The notes under the pieces: generated by a model
Database searches by the model: none
Told to the model about the DNA's origin: nothing
Seen by the model: the letters and a program-made list of their open reading frames with translations, nothing else
Translations under genes and position numbers: made by a program
Source of the DNA: Nitrospinota bacterium
GTDB lineage: Bacteria; UBA8248
Reading direction: 5' to 3'
Assembly (NCBI GenBank): GCA_029937135.1
Contig: JAPYQX010000091.1
Span: 1-9,611 of the forward strand
DNA: 9,611 nt
Part shown: positions 1 to 6,697 of the stretch, one piece after another
Position numbering within the stretch: position 1 is the first letter of the stretch
How the letters are laid out: each line of letters starts with the position of its first letter

Positions 1-939
1 GGCGATGATCAGCTCCTCGAGGCTCATGCCCTCTTCGAAATCCAGCGCCCCCGAGCATTTGCCCCCGATGCTGCGGCTTGCGATGTCGATCACCCAGACC
101 CCGCCGTCGTTAACTCGGACCTCGGCGTGCACCGGCCCGTCGTGCAGGCCGATGGCCTTCGCGGCACGCTCCACGGCCCGGATAATCTCCGCCTGTGTTT
201 TTTCGGGCAGCCGCGAGGGTGTCACGTAAATCGTTTCCTCAAAAAACGGCCCCTCCATCGGATCGGGCTTATCGAAAATGGCGAGGACATGGAGTGTTCC
301 ACTCGCGACGAGGCCCTCCAGCGCCGCCTCCCGGCCGGGGATATAGTCCTCGGTCAGAATTGATCCTGCCTCGGCCCCGCCGCGTTCTTTCGCATCGGCG
401 TCCTCCAGGATTTTTCCGATCCGGCGGTAGGCGGCGGTGAATTCCGCCTCGTTGTCCGCGCGGATGACGCCCTGGCTCCCCGCGAGGAAAGTGGGCTTGA
501 GGATGCAGGGATACTTGGCCGCGCGGGCGATGGGCGCCGGGTCCTCCCCCGCCGCGACGAGCCGGAATCCCGGAGAGGGCAGCCCCTCCTCGTCGAGTAT
601 TTTTCGGAGTTCGTACTTGCTCCGGGTGGCCCGAGCGGCCTCGACGGAGTGCGCGGGCAGGCCGAGCGCCTTCGCCGCCATCGCCCCGGCGATTACGGTG
701 TCGTCGTCCACCGCGATCACGGCGTCCAGGGGATATTCACGGGTGAAAGCCTCGATATCCTTGGCCGCTTTTTCGGGCGCGTGAAAATCGAGAACCATCG
801 AGCCGCCCGGGTTCAGGCCGGCGAGCGCGTCCGGCCGGTCGGTCCCCACGACAGGCCGCACTCCAGCCCGATCCGCCGCCTCGAGATAGGCCGAGGCGCG
901 GTAGGTGTTCACCGTCATCAGGAAAAGAACGCGCTTCAA
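1..939 (-). CDS. ATP-grasp domain enzyme (3' end beyond the window)
   Basis: The 313 visible residues form an ATP-grasp carboxylate-amine ligase-like enzyme, which would couple ATP hydrolysis to joining a carboxylate with a nucleophile. Residues 1-95 are a Rossmann-like pre-ATP-grasp domain starting KRVLFLMTVNTYRAS. Residues 107-120 carry the usual SKYELRKILDEEGL helix. The ATP-binding loop ILKPTFLAGSQGV lies at 146-158 with Lys148, followed by EDYIPGRE at 197-204. HAEVRV at 271-276 and IDIASRSIGG at 284-293 form the metal-binding region, where the common E-x-N ligand pair is replaced by D-x-A. The start is TTG at 939: it restores the first beta strand, is preceded by GGGGG at 5 nt spacing, and overlaps the upstream MBL stop as TTGA. 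An ATG at 918 would delete that strand. The overlap implies translational coupling. The substrate is unknown; similar proteins are often labelled phosphoribosylglycine-amine ligase-like, which the sequence does not prove. Confidence 0.85.
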   Translation of the reverse strand, partial: MKRVLFLMTVNTYRASAYLEAADRAGVRPVVGTDRPDALAGLNPGGSMVLDFHAPEKAAKDIEAFTREYPLDAVIAVDDDTVIAGAMAAKALGLPAHSVEAARATRSKYELRKILDEEGLPSPGFRLVAAGEDPAPIARAAKYPCILKPTFLAGSQGVIRADNEAEFTAAYRRIGKILEDADAKERGGAEAGSILTEDYIPGREAALEGLVASGTLHVLAIFDKPDPMEGPFFEETIYVTPSRLPEKTQAEIIRAVERAAKAIGLHDGPVHAEVRVNDGGVWVIDIASRSIGGKCSGALDFEEGMSLEELIIA

Positions 940-1865
940 ACTTTCCCCCGAAGTTCCTTGGCCATTTTAAGGGCGTTGACGTAGACGAGGTGGGGGCGGT
1001 GCCAGTTCCGGTATTCATCCATACGCACCCGCCTGGCGGCGCTGGCGGGGCCTCCCTCCCGGCGGAGGGCCGCCGCCGTGCGGGTGCGCAGCCGCCTGAA
1101 ATAAAGCGTCAGCTCTCCGAGGCACTTCGTCCCCCTGGGCGGAAGGGGGCCGTGGCCTGGCACAATCTGGCGCGCCGGGAATTTCTCCATCCGGCCCAGC
1201 GCCTTGATCCAGTTCAGGATATTCCCGATCCGGACAACCGGATGGGTCCGGTAGTCAAAAGCGTCCCCCGCGAAGAGTACCCGCTCCCCGGGCATCCAGA
1301 CCACCGTGTCCGACGGGGTGTGGCAGTGCCCGAGGTAGATCATTTCGAGGGTGCGCCCGCCGTAGCGGATGCTCATCTCCTCCTCGAAGGTGACCATGGG
1401 CGGGGTGGCGGCGAGCTTTCCGATCAGGTGCTCCACCCTGATCATGCGGCCCGCCATCTGGCGCACCCATACCCCCGCCGCCTGCTCCCGCTCCATCTCC
1501 CGGCGGGTGTGGTTTACTCCGAAGGATACGGCTCCCAGCTTGTGAAAATGAGCGTTGTCCGAGGCGTGGTCGAAGTTGTGGTGGGTGTTCAGGAGGAGGC
1601 CCGGCGCCTTGCGGGTGATGCGGCGCATGCCGGCGAAGAATTCCTTCCGCACCCGGATATCGTTGTCGATGACGATAGGCTTTTCTTTGGTCAGGATGAG
1701 GCCAAAATTCGTGTCGCCGCCGTCGTTCTTTTTATCGAGGGTCGTACCGGCGTTCATTCCCGCCCGTCCGCCGCCCAGATTGAGACCCACGAAAACGCCG
1801 GGCGCGGTTTCAACAAAACCCCGGACCCGGGCAGGGCCCGGAAGCGGTCTGGCGGTTCGAGTCAT
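936..1865 (-). CDS. MBL-fold metallo-hydrolase
   Basis: This 309-residue protein has the metallo-beta-lactamase fold, a metal-dependent hydrolase scaffold. The core motif is NTHHNFDH at 93-100. Further metal ligands are likely His182 in LGHCHTPSD, Asp201 in FAGDAFDY and His238 in VPGHGP. In the canonical HxHxDH motif the second His is replaced by Asn97, so the first metal site lacks one usual ligand. Residues 1-40 hold the beginning of the first sheet, and the C-terminal 60 residues are a basic helical tail. The ATG at 1865 is preceded by GGAAGG at about 8 nt spacing. No signal peptide is evident, so it is probably cytoplasmic. Its last codon and stop overlap the ATP-grasp start, so the two are likely made together. 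It lies 94 nt after the bicupin gene. The fold is certain; the substrate (thioester, lactone, phosphoester or other) is not known. Confidence 0.87.
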   Translation of the reverse strand: MTRTARPLPGPARVRGFVETAPGVFVGLNLGGGRAGMNAGTTLDKKNDGGDTNFGLILTKEKPIVIDNDIRVRKEFFAGMRRITRKAPGLLLNTHHNFDHASDNAHFHKLGAVSFGVNHTRREMEREQAAGVWVRQMAGRMIRVEHLIGKLAATPPMVTFEEEMSIRYGGRTLEMIYLGHCHTPSDTVVWMPGERVLFAGDAFDYRTHPVVRIGNILNWIKALGRMEKFPARQIVPGHGPLPPRGTKCLGELTLYFRRLRTRTAAALRREGGPASAARRVRMDEYRNWHRPHLVYVNALKMAKELRGKV

Positions 1866-1959
1866 TTGTTTTTCCTTCCGAGTAAAAAGTCTCCCCGCGG
1901 GCCGCGCCCGAGCCAGAGCCGTACATGAGCCCGCACGTTTCCGAGGCTACGCCTGCGGC

Positions 1960-2808
1960 CTATTCCGCCAGCCGGTCACGGATATCGTCCCAGGTCGAGA
2001 GGCGGCGGTTCCAGTTCTGTGCCGGGGGTTGGGGCGTCATGATCTCGAGCCAGCGGCAGGCCACACCTTTATCCATGAAAAACCCGTGGGGCGAGCCCAC
2101 ACCGGACCAGGCAATCGTCCCCGGCTTCAGGACGTATTCCTCCCCCTCGGCGGTGAAGGTGCACTCGCCCTCGAGGACGAGATACGCCTCCTCGAAGGGA
2201 TGTTCGTGTTCGTTGGTCTGGCCTCCGTCCGCGAACTCGATGATGAACATATTGAACTGTTGACTACCGAAGGCGCGGTCCATCAGCATTTTTTTCGACC
2301 AGCCCCACATGTATTTATCGACCTTCTGGTGTGGGGGAAGCTGGTCCCAGTCGAAATGTCCCGTCATCCGGCAGGCGGGGTTCAGCGGATCGGGCGAGAG
2401 CGGATCGCTCCATTCACTCTCGGCCGTGAAAAAACTGTCCGCCCACTCGTCGGGCCCCTTGGGCCGGGGGGCGCATTTCTCGACCCATTTAACCGGCATA
2501 CTTCCTGTATTCCTGATGGCGTAGGCTGTCCCGATGGGTATCAGGGCGTAGTCAAACTCGCCGAGGCGGAAGCATTTGCCCTCGCGGTTGAGCTCGATCT
2601 CGCCCTCGAGGATGAAAATCCCTTTCTCGTAGGAGTGGACGCAGGCGTCTATCCGTCCGCCGAGCGCGAGCTCCGCGAGCGAAAAGCCGATGTGGACCGA
2701 GCCCTGATCCTTCCCGATCAGATCGGCCCTCTTGAAGCCCTCCGAGCGGTCCTCGTAATTAACAGGTGTTTCGTACAAAGAATCGGTGATTTTACGGAAT
2801 GAATGCAT
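1960..2808 (-). CDS. Bicupin protein, (S)-ureidoglycine aminohydrolase-like
   Basis: The 282 residues contain two cupin barrels. The C-terminal one (about 185-258) matches the full cupin motif: G195, His201, His203, Glu207 and G214 in strict spacing, then His241 in GSPHGF. This is a complete metal site. The N-terminal one (about 40-108) keeps the fold but has Cys56, His58 and Lys62 at the ligand positions and no second-motif His, so it is probably metal-free. One live and one dead barrel, plus the length, resemble the AllE/YlbA ureidoglycine aminohydrolase family, but other bicupins share this layout and no allantoin pathway gene is visible. The ATG at 2808 has AAAGG about 10 nt upstream. It lies between NIPSNAP and MBL genes on the same strand. 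Bicupin is sure; the enzymatic role is a guess. Confidence 0.87.
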   Translation of the reverse strand: MHSFRKITDSLYETPVNYEDRSEGFKRADLIGKDQGSVHIGFSLAELALGGRIDACVHSYEKGIFILEGEIELNREGKCFRLGEFDYALIPIGTAYAIRNTGSMPVKWVEKCAPRPKGPDEWADSFFTAESEWSDPLSPDPLNPACRMTGHFDWDQLPPHQKVDKYMWGWSKKMLMDRAFGSQQFNMFIIEFADGGQTNEHEHPFEEAYLVLEGECTFTAEGEEYVLKPGTIAWSGVGSPHGFFMDKGVACRWLEIMTPQPPAQNWNRRLSTWDDIRDRLAE

Positions 2809-2867
2809 TGGAATTTACCTTTCCACTAAAAAAGTTGTTAGCAAGCTTCCTCTAATCCGGGTGTCGC

Positions 2868-3179
2868 CTACTGCATGGGCGAGTAATCGGTGGGCCTCAA
2901 TATAACGGTGTCGGTCCTCTGGCTGAGGCCCTGGAAGCGGCTCATCAGCTTTTTGAACTCGGGGTCGGCGACGAGATCGCTCTGGGCTTTTTCATATTGC
3001 GCCCAGTTCTCGAAAGCGGTCATGGAGACCACTGTGGGCGAGGGTCCGATCTCGGTCTTCCAGTAGCCGACGACCTTGATGCCGTGCTTCTCGAAAAATG
3101 GAATCGCCTCGCGGCGCAACTCGTGGAACTCGTTCATCTTGCCGGGCATGACGTGATGTGTGCGAAGGGAGTAAATCAT
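2868..3179 (-). CDS. NIPSNAP family protein
   Basis: This 103-residue protein is a single NIPSNAP-type domain, a small ferredoxin-like alpha/beta barrel related to dimeric alpha-beta-barrel proteins. The start MIYSLRTHHVMPGKMNEF is typical: an edge strand, then a PGK turn and a helix (FHELRREAIPFFEKHG). It continues into GYWKTEIGPSPTVVSMTAFENW and a C-terminal helix ending VILRPTDYSPM. No catalytic residues are established for the bacterial members, which often sit beside catabolic enzymes. The ATG at 3179 has a good ribosome site, CAGGAG, 8 nt upstream. The gap to the SDR gene is 48 nt and to the bicupin 59 nt, fitting a single transcript. The family call is firm; the function is unknown. 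Confidence 0.87.
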   Translation of the reverse strand: MIYSLRTHHVMPGKMNEFHELRREAIPFFEKHGIKVVGYWKTEIGPSPTVVSMTAFENWAQYEKAQSDLVADPEFKKLMSRFQGLSQRTDTVILRPTDYSPMQ

Positions 3180-3227
3180 GGTCGTTTCTCCTGATGGTCG
3201 GGATTGAATGTCTCTTTCCGGCTGTTT

Positions 3228-4007
3228 CTAGCCCGCGTTCCATCCGCCGTCCACGATCAGCGATTCGCCGGTGACGAGGTTGCTGGCGGCGGAGGCGAGA
3301 AATACGCAGGGGCCGATCAACTCCTCCATCTGGCCGAAGCGGCCCATCGGCGTCCTGTCGCAGATGGCGCCGAATACCTCGGGGTCTTCGGTCAGGGGCT
3401 TGGTGAGCAGGGTCTCGATGAACGTGGGGCAGATGCAGTTGACCTGGATGTTTTCCTTCGCCCATTCGACGGCGAAGGATCGGGTGAGCGAGATGACGCC
3501 TCCCTTGCTCGAGGCGTAGGGGCCGTAGGTCTGCCCGCGGGGGTTCCGGAAGACGGACCAGCCCATCAGCGAGGCCATGTTGATGACCTTGCCGCCGCCC
3601 GCTTTTTTCATCTCCTCGCCCGCGCGGCGGGTGATGAAAAAAAGGCTCTTGAGGTTGAGGTCGAGAACGCGGTCCCAGTCCTCTTCGGTCAGCTCGTCCA
3701 TTTTCTTGCGCACGTTGGTGCCCGCGTTGTTGACCAGAATTGTCAGCCCGCCGAGGCCCGCCGCCGCCTCGCTCACCATCCGGTCCACCGAATCACCATC
3801 GGTGACGTTGGCCTCGATGAGGACGCACTTTCGCCCCATCGCCTCGATTTCGCTGCGGCCCGCGTCCACTCCGGAAAAATCGATATCGGCGAGGGCGACG
3901 TCCGCGCCCGCCCGGGCGAGGCCGATGGCGAGGGTCAGGCCGATGCCCCGGCCCGCTCCGGTGACGAGGGCCTTTTGGCCCGTGAGATCGAAAAGAGGAT
4001 GAGACAT
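3228..4007 (-). CDS. SDR-family NAD(P)-dependent oxidoreductase
   Basis: This 259-residue classical short-chain dehydrogenase/reductase oxidises or reduces an alcohol/ketone pair with NAD(P). The cofactor glycine motif TGAGRGIG is at 16-23, with Asp41 at the end of beta-2 (ADID), which usually favours NAD over NADP. NNAG is at 93-96. The catalytic tetrad is Asn118, Ser146, Tyr164 and Lys168 (YASSK). The C-terminal VDGGWNAG is typical. The start is the ATG at 4007, with AGGGGG 7 nt upstream and a normal family N-terminus (LFDLTGQKALVTG). A longer in-frame reading to 4268 is rejected because the extra 87 residues overlay the next gene and match no SDR. Overall it resembles gluconate 5-dehydrogenase and glucose dehydrogenase-type SDRs, but the substrate cannot be assigned. 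It is the first gene of the accessory cluster. Confidence 0.93.
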   Translation of the reverse strand: MSHPLFDLTGQKALVTGAGRGIGLTLAIGLARAGADVALADIDFSGVDAGRSEIEAMGRKCVLIEANVTDGDSVDRMVSEAAAGLGGLTILVNNAGTNVRKKMDELTEEDWDRVLDLNLKSLFFITRRAGEEMKKAGGGKVINMASLMGWSVFRNPRGQTYGPYASSKGGVISLTRSFAVEWAKENIQVNCICPTFIETLLTKPLTEDPEVFGAICDRTPMGRFGQMEELIGPCVFLASAASNLVTGESLIVDGGWNAG

Positions 4008-4014
4008 GGGATTT

Positions 4015-4020
4015 CCCCCT
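4015..4020 (-). promoter_or_regulatory. Ribosome binding site of the SDR gene
   Basis: On the minus strand AGGGGG lies 7 nt before the ATG at 4007. It fixes the start of the SDR protein at 259 residues instead of the 346-residue open frame. Confidence 0.6.
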
Positions 4021-4053
4021 TGAGAAATGCGGAATAAAAATGCCGTTTCCCGG

Positions 4054-4082
4054 ATTCTCCCCTCCGGCGGGAGGCGGGTCAA
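4054..4082 (-). promoter_or_regulatory. Candidate sigma70-like promoter for the SDR cluster
   Basis: Reading the minus strand, TTGACC (5 of 6 matches to the -35 consensus) is followed after exactly 17 nt by GAGAAT (4 of 6 matches to the -10). Transcription would start near 4047, giving a leader of about 40 nt before the SDR ATG. The spacer contains an inverted repeat, CCTCC-CGCC-GGAGG on the minus strand (4061-4074), that could be a protein site or chance in GC-rich DNA. It sits in the 119 nt gap after DUF2905, where the ruv operon would end. This is inferred from consensus only. Confidence 0.35.
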
Positions 4083-4126
4083 TCGGGGGGAGGACCGGGC
4101 ATGAGCACTGATGAAATATCCCGCTG

Positions 4127-4363
4127 CTATTTCTTCGAAAAAAAGTTGATGAGGATGGTCAGAACCACACTGATGATGATCGAGGTGACGATGGGGAAGT
4201 GAAAGCTCCAGGTCTTTCCGCGCAGGTGAATGTCGCCCGGAAGGCGGCCGATCCAGGAGCCGGGCCAAGGAAACCTGGGGCCAAACATCATCAGGGCGCC
4301 GATGGCCGCGATGACAACTCCGGCGATGAGGAAGGTTTTGCCGATGTTGCCGAGCGGGTCCAT
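4127..4363 (-). CDS. DUF2905 family small membrane protein
   Basis: The 78-residue protein has two hydrophobic helices, about 10-28 (FLIAGVVIAAIGALMMFG) and 57-75 (PIVTSIIISVVLTILINFF). They are separated by a conserved loop containing WIGRLPGDIHL, then GKTWSFHFP. This matches the DUF2905 family, whose members are short two-helix inner-membrane proteins of unknown function and are often found next to ruvB or queA. The ATG at 4363 begins 10 nt after the ruvB stop and has only a weak ribosome site, so translation is probably coupled to ruvB. The short basic tail ends FFSKK. The family call is strong; no role can be assigned, and a direct part in recombination is not implied by the sequence. Confidence 0.88.
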   Translation of the reverse strand: MDPLGNIGKTFLIAGVVIAAIGALMMFGPRFPWPGSWIGRLPGDIHLRGKTWSFHFPIVTSIIISVVLTILINFFSKK

Positions 4364-4373
4364 TTGCGCCGCG

Positions 4374-5480
4374 CTACCCGGTGTTCTTGTTTTCGGGCTC
4401 GCCGTCTTCGGAATTGCCGACGGCGGAATTGCCGACGGCGGAATTTCCGGCGGCGGACCAGAGCTCGCCCTGGAGCCCCTCGGGAATCTTCAGGCTGAGA
4501 TGGGCGAAGGCGGCCGGGGTCGCCCGGCGGCCACCGCGCGTGCGCTGAACAAAGCTTGTACGGAGCAGGTAGGGCTCCACCACGTCAACGAGGGTGTCGC
4601 TCTCCTCGTTCATGGTGGCGGCGATGGCTTCGACACCCACCGGGCCGCCCGCGTATTGCTCGATGATGGTGCGCAAGTAGCGCCTGTCGAGGGCGTCGAG
4701 ACCCGCCTCGTCCACGCCGTCCATCGCCAGCGCCTCGCGGGTGGTCGAAAGGGATATGGCGCCGTCGCGCCGCGCAAGGCTGAAGTCGCGGACCCAGAGC
4801 AGAAGCCGATTCGCCGTCCGGGGGGTGCCCCGGCTCCGGCGGGCCAGTTCGGTCGAGGCGCCCTCCTCGATGCTCAGCTCCAGGCGATCGGCGCTCCGGG
4901 CGATAATCACCTGAAGCTCTTCCTCCGAGTAAAAATCGACGTGATAAACGCGCTCGAAGCGGTCGCGCAGGGGGGGCGAAAGGGCGCCGGGCCGGGTGGT
5001 GGCGCCCACGATCGAGAAGCGTTTGAGGTTGATTTTGATCGACCGGGCCATCGGGCCCTGTTGTGAGATGAAGTCCACCTCGAAGTCCTCCATCGCCGGG
5101 TAGAGGTATTCCTCGACCGGTCTCGGCATGCGGTGGATTTCGTCGATGAAAAGTACGTCGCCCGCCTGGAGATCGGTGAGAATCCCCACCAGGTCGAAGG
5201 GCCGGGAGAGCGAGGGGCCCGAGGTCTTGACCAGGCGCGAGCCCATCTCCTGGGCGATGATGTGGGAAAGTGTGGTTTTGCCCAGCCCGGGCGGGCCGTG
5301 AAAAAGAACGTGGCCCACCGATTCGCCACGCGCTTCGGCGGCGTCGAGGGTGATCCGGAGCTTATCGACGAGATTTTTCTGGCCGACATACTGATCGAGC
5401 CGGGAGGGGCGGAGCGAGGTGAATACCTGCTCCTCCGCCGGGCTGACTTCCCGGGCCGAGACGCGCCTTTCGATGACCAC
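4374..5480 (-). CDS. ruvB: RuvB, Holliday junction branch-migration ATPase
   Basis: RuvB is the AAA+ motor that, with RuvA, drives branch migration of Holliday junctions. The 368 residues show Walker A GPPGLGKT at 62-69 (Lys68), Walker B LFIDEIHR at 110-117 (Asp113), sensor 1 GATTRPG at 159-165, the arginine finger Arg174 in PLRDRF, and sensor 2 RGTPR at 217-221. Lys68, Asp113 and Arg174 have the same numbering as in E. coli. The winged-helix domain ends near HLSLKIPEG. Residues 342-368 are an extra low-complexity tail with a repeated AVGNS unit, encoded by three 15-bp tandem copies, and make the protein longer than the usual 330-350. The start is GTG at 5480 with AAGGAG 6 nt upstream. It lies 10 nt after the ruvA stop, so it belongs to the same operon. 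Confidence 0.97.
   Translation of the reverse strand: MVIERRVSAREVSPAEEQVFTSLRPSRLDQYVGQKNLVDKLRITLDAAEARGESVGHVLFHGPPGLGKTTLSHIIAQEMGSRLVKTSGPSLSRPFDLVGILTDLQAGDVLFIDEIHRMPRPVEEYLYPAMEDFEVDFISQQGPMARSIKINLKRFSIVGATTRPGALSPPLRDRFERVYHVDFYSEEELQVIIARSADRLELSIEEGASTELARRSRGTPRTANRLLLWVRDFSLARRDGAISLSTTREALAMDGVDEAGLDALDRRYLRTIIEQYAGGPVGVEAIAATMNEESDTLVDVVEPYLLRTSFVQRTRGGRRATPAAFAHLSLKIPEGLQGELWSAAGNSAVGNSAVGNSEDGEPENKNTG
4411..4455. repeat. Three 15-bp tandem repeats in the ruvB 3' end
   Basis: The plus-strand unit GAATTGCCGACGGCG occurs twice exactly (4411-4425, 4426-4440). A third copy at 4441-4455 differs at two positions. The unit is a multiple of three, so copy changes keep the ruvB frame and add or remove a five-residue block (AVGNS or AAGNS) in the C-terminal tail. 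Confidence 0.9.
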
Positions 5481-5490
5481 GGTAGCTCCT

Positions 5491-6129
5491 TTACCGCCTG
5501 AGGCGGAAGACTTCCTCGAGAACAGCGGGAACCTCCGCCTCGGGGCCCAGCGCCACCCGCGCGCGGCCTATCAGATCCTCGGCTTCGGGGGTGCGCAGTC
5601 CGAGCTGGCCGACGAGGATCGCCATCGCTTCGGCGTCCTGGCCCGGGGCTTCAGGCTGCGCGGGACGGGCGGCCTCCGCTCCCGCCGGAATCCCCGATTC
5701 CGCGAGTTCGTCGGCGAGCTTGGAGATGATCTGCTCTGCCTTTTTCTTTCCGATTCCGTGGAGTTTTGTCAGTGTGCCCATATCGTGGGCGAGGATCGCC
5801 GCCGCGATTCGCTCGGGCGGGAAACCCATCGCCCGGATGCCGCTCCGGGGGCTGAGGCCCGGCACCTTGATGAAGCGAAGGAAAAAATCGCGTTCGGCGG
5901 CCGTGAGAAAACCCGCGAGCCGGGGAACGAGGGATTGGCCCGCCGCCACGTTGCCCTCGAGATAGTGATGGGTGTGAAGCTCAACCGGCTCCCGCGTGTC
6001 CATGAGGGCCTGGAGTTCGGGATGGGCGTAGGCCCCCACCTGGGCCTCGTAGCACAGGCCCGCGCCCGTGCGCACGACGACGCTTTCATCGAGAATCTCG
6101 ACAATCTCACCCGAGATGCGCCGGATCAT
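5491..6129 (-). CDS. ruvA: RuvA, Holliday junction DNA-binding subunit
   Basis: RuvA binds the four-way junction as a tetramer and loads RuvB. The 212 residues comprise an OB-fold domain (1-74, MIRRISGEIVEIL start), a double helix-hairpin-helix domain (about 75-142), an Ala/Pro/Glu-rich linker (143-165) and the RuvB-binding helical domain (166-212). The second hairpin, LHGIGKKKAEQI at 123-134, is canonical. The first reads PGLSPRSG instead of the usual GVGPK type. The acidic-pin stretch between HTHHYLEGN and GF (53-74) is about 7 residues longer than in E. coli and has EGN where E-D is expected. The ATG at 6129 overlaps the ruvC stop as ATGA; a reading 18 residues longer lies within ruvC and is rejected. 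The identity is secure from fold motifs and operon position. Confidence 0.95.
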   Translation of the reverse strand: MIRRISGEIVEILDESVVVRTGAGLCYEAQVGAYAHPELQALMDTREPVELHTHHYLEGNVAAGQSLVPRLAGFLTAAERDFFLRFIKVPGLSPRSGIRAMGFPPERIAAAILAHDMGTLTKLHGIGKKKAEQIISKLADELAESGIPAGAEAARPAQPEAPGQDAEAMAILVGQLGLRTPEAEDLIGRARVALGPEAEVPAVLEEVFRLRR

Positions 6130-6659
6130 TGGTTCACCGCCGGGGCGGCGGTGGAGCGGCGGATTGTGCGGTCGATGAAACAATAGGCCGCGGCCACCGC
6201 GTCGGCGAAATCGTTTGGCTCGGGGAGCTCGTCGAGCGCCAATCGCTGCTGCACCATCCGTTGAACCTGGGCCTTCGAGGCGCGGCCGACGCCGACGAGA
6301 GATTTTTTAATCTCGGTTGCCGCATAGCTGTGCACAGAAATTCCGGCCTGGGAGGCGGCCAGGAATATCACCCCGCGGGCGTGGCCCATGATGATCGAGG
6401 TGCGGGGATGATTATAGTGTGCGTAAAGATCCTCGACTGCCATGACGGCGGGTTCGAGGGTGGCGATGATCTCGGACAAATCCCGATGGAGCTCTCCGAG
6501 GCGCTCCTCAAGGGGGGCCCGCTCGTTGCTCCTCAGGACGCCGCCGTCCACGAGCCGAGGTTCCGAGAAAGGCTCCGAGACGGCGAGAACGGCGTAGCCA
6601 GTCACACCGAGGCCCGGATCGACCCCCAGGATGCGGTAGGAACTGTCGGTGTCAGGCAA
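6126..6659 (-). CDS. ruvC: RuvC, Holliday junction resolvase
   Basis: RuvC is the Mg-dependent endonuclease that cuts Holliday junctions symmetrically after RuvAB has placed them. All four acidic residues are present: Asp14 in GVDPG, Glu76 in AVEDLY, and Asp150 and Asp153 in NDFADA. Tyr79 stands where E. coli has the junction-probing Phe69, keeping an aromatic ring. GRASKAQVQRMV at 125-136 is the conserved basic helix region. The length of 177 residues is normal, with about 7 extra residues at the N-terminus. The start is TTG at 6659 with GAGG about 5 nt upstream. It lies 38 nt after the yebC stop. Its stop overlaps the ruvA ATG, which suggests coupled translation. Confidence 0.96.
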   Translation of the reverse strand: MPDTDSSYRILGVDPGLGVTGYAVLAVSEPFSEPRLVDGGVLRSNERAPLEERLGELHRDLSEIIATLEPAVMAVEDLYAHYNHPRTSIIMGHARGVIFLAASQAGISVHSYAATEIKKSLVGVGRASKAQVQRMVQQRLALDELPEPNDFADAVAAAYCFIDRTIRRSTAAPAVNQ

Positions 6660-6697
6660 GGCGGCCTCGCCCGGGCGGTGGGAGAGGGGGAGGCGGC

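Noticed and set aside
1884..1910. Hairpin CGGGC-CGC-GCCCG with a nearby A/T run between bicupin and MBL genes, as a minus-strand terminator
   Set aside because: The stem is only 5 bp and the T-run lies 9 nt away, so a functional terminator is not supported.
990..2802. Two long plus-strand open frames (990-1928 and 1555-2802)
   Set aside because: They are antisense to the MBL and bicupin genes, whose motifs are intact; long mirror frames are expected at high GC.
4008..4268. An 87-residue N-terminal extension of the SDR protein
   Set aside because: It overlays the DUF2905 gene in another frame, matches no SDR, and the ATG at 4007 has a strong ribosome site and a normal family start.
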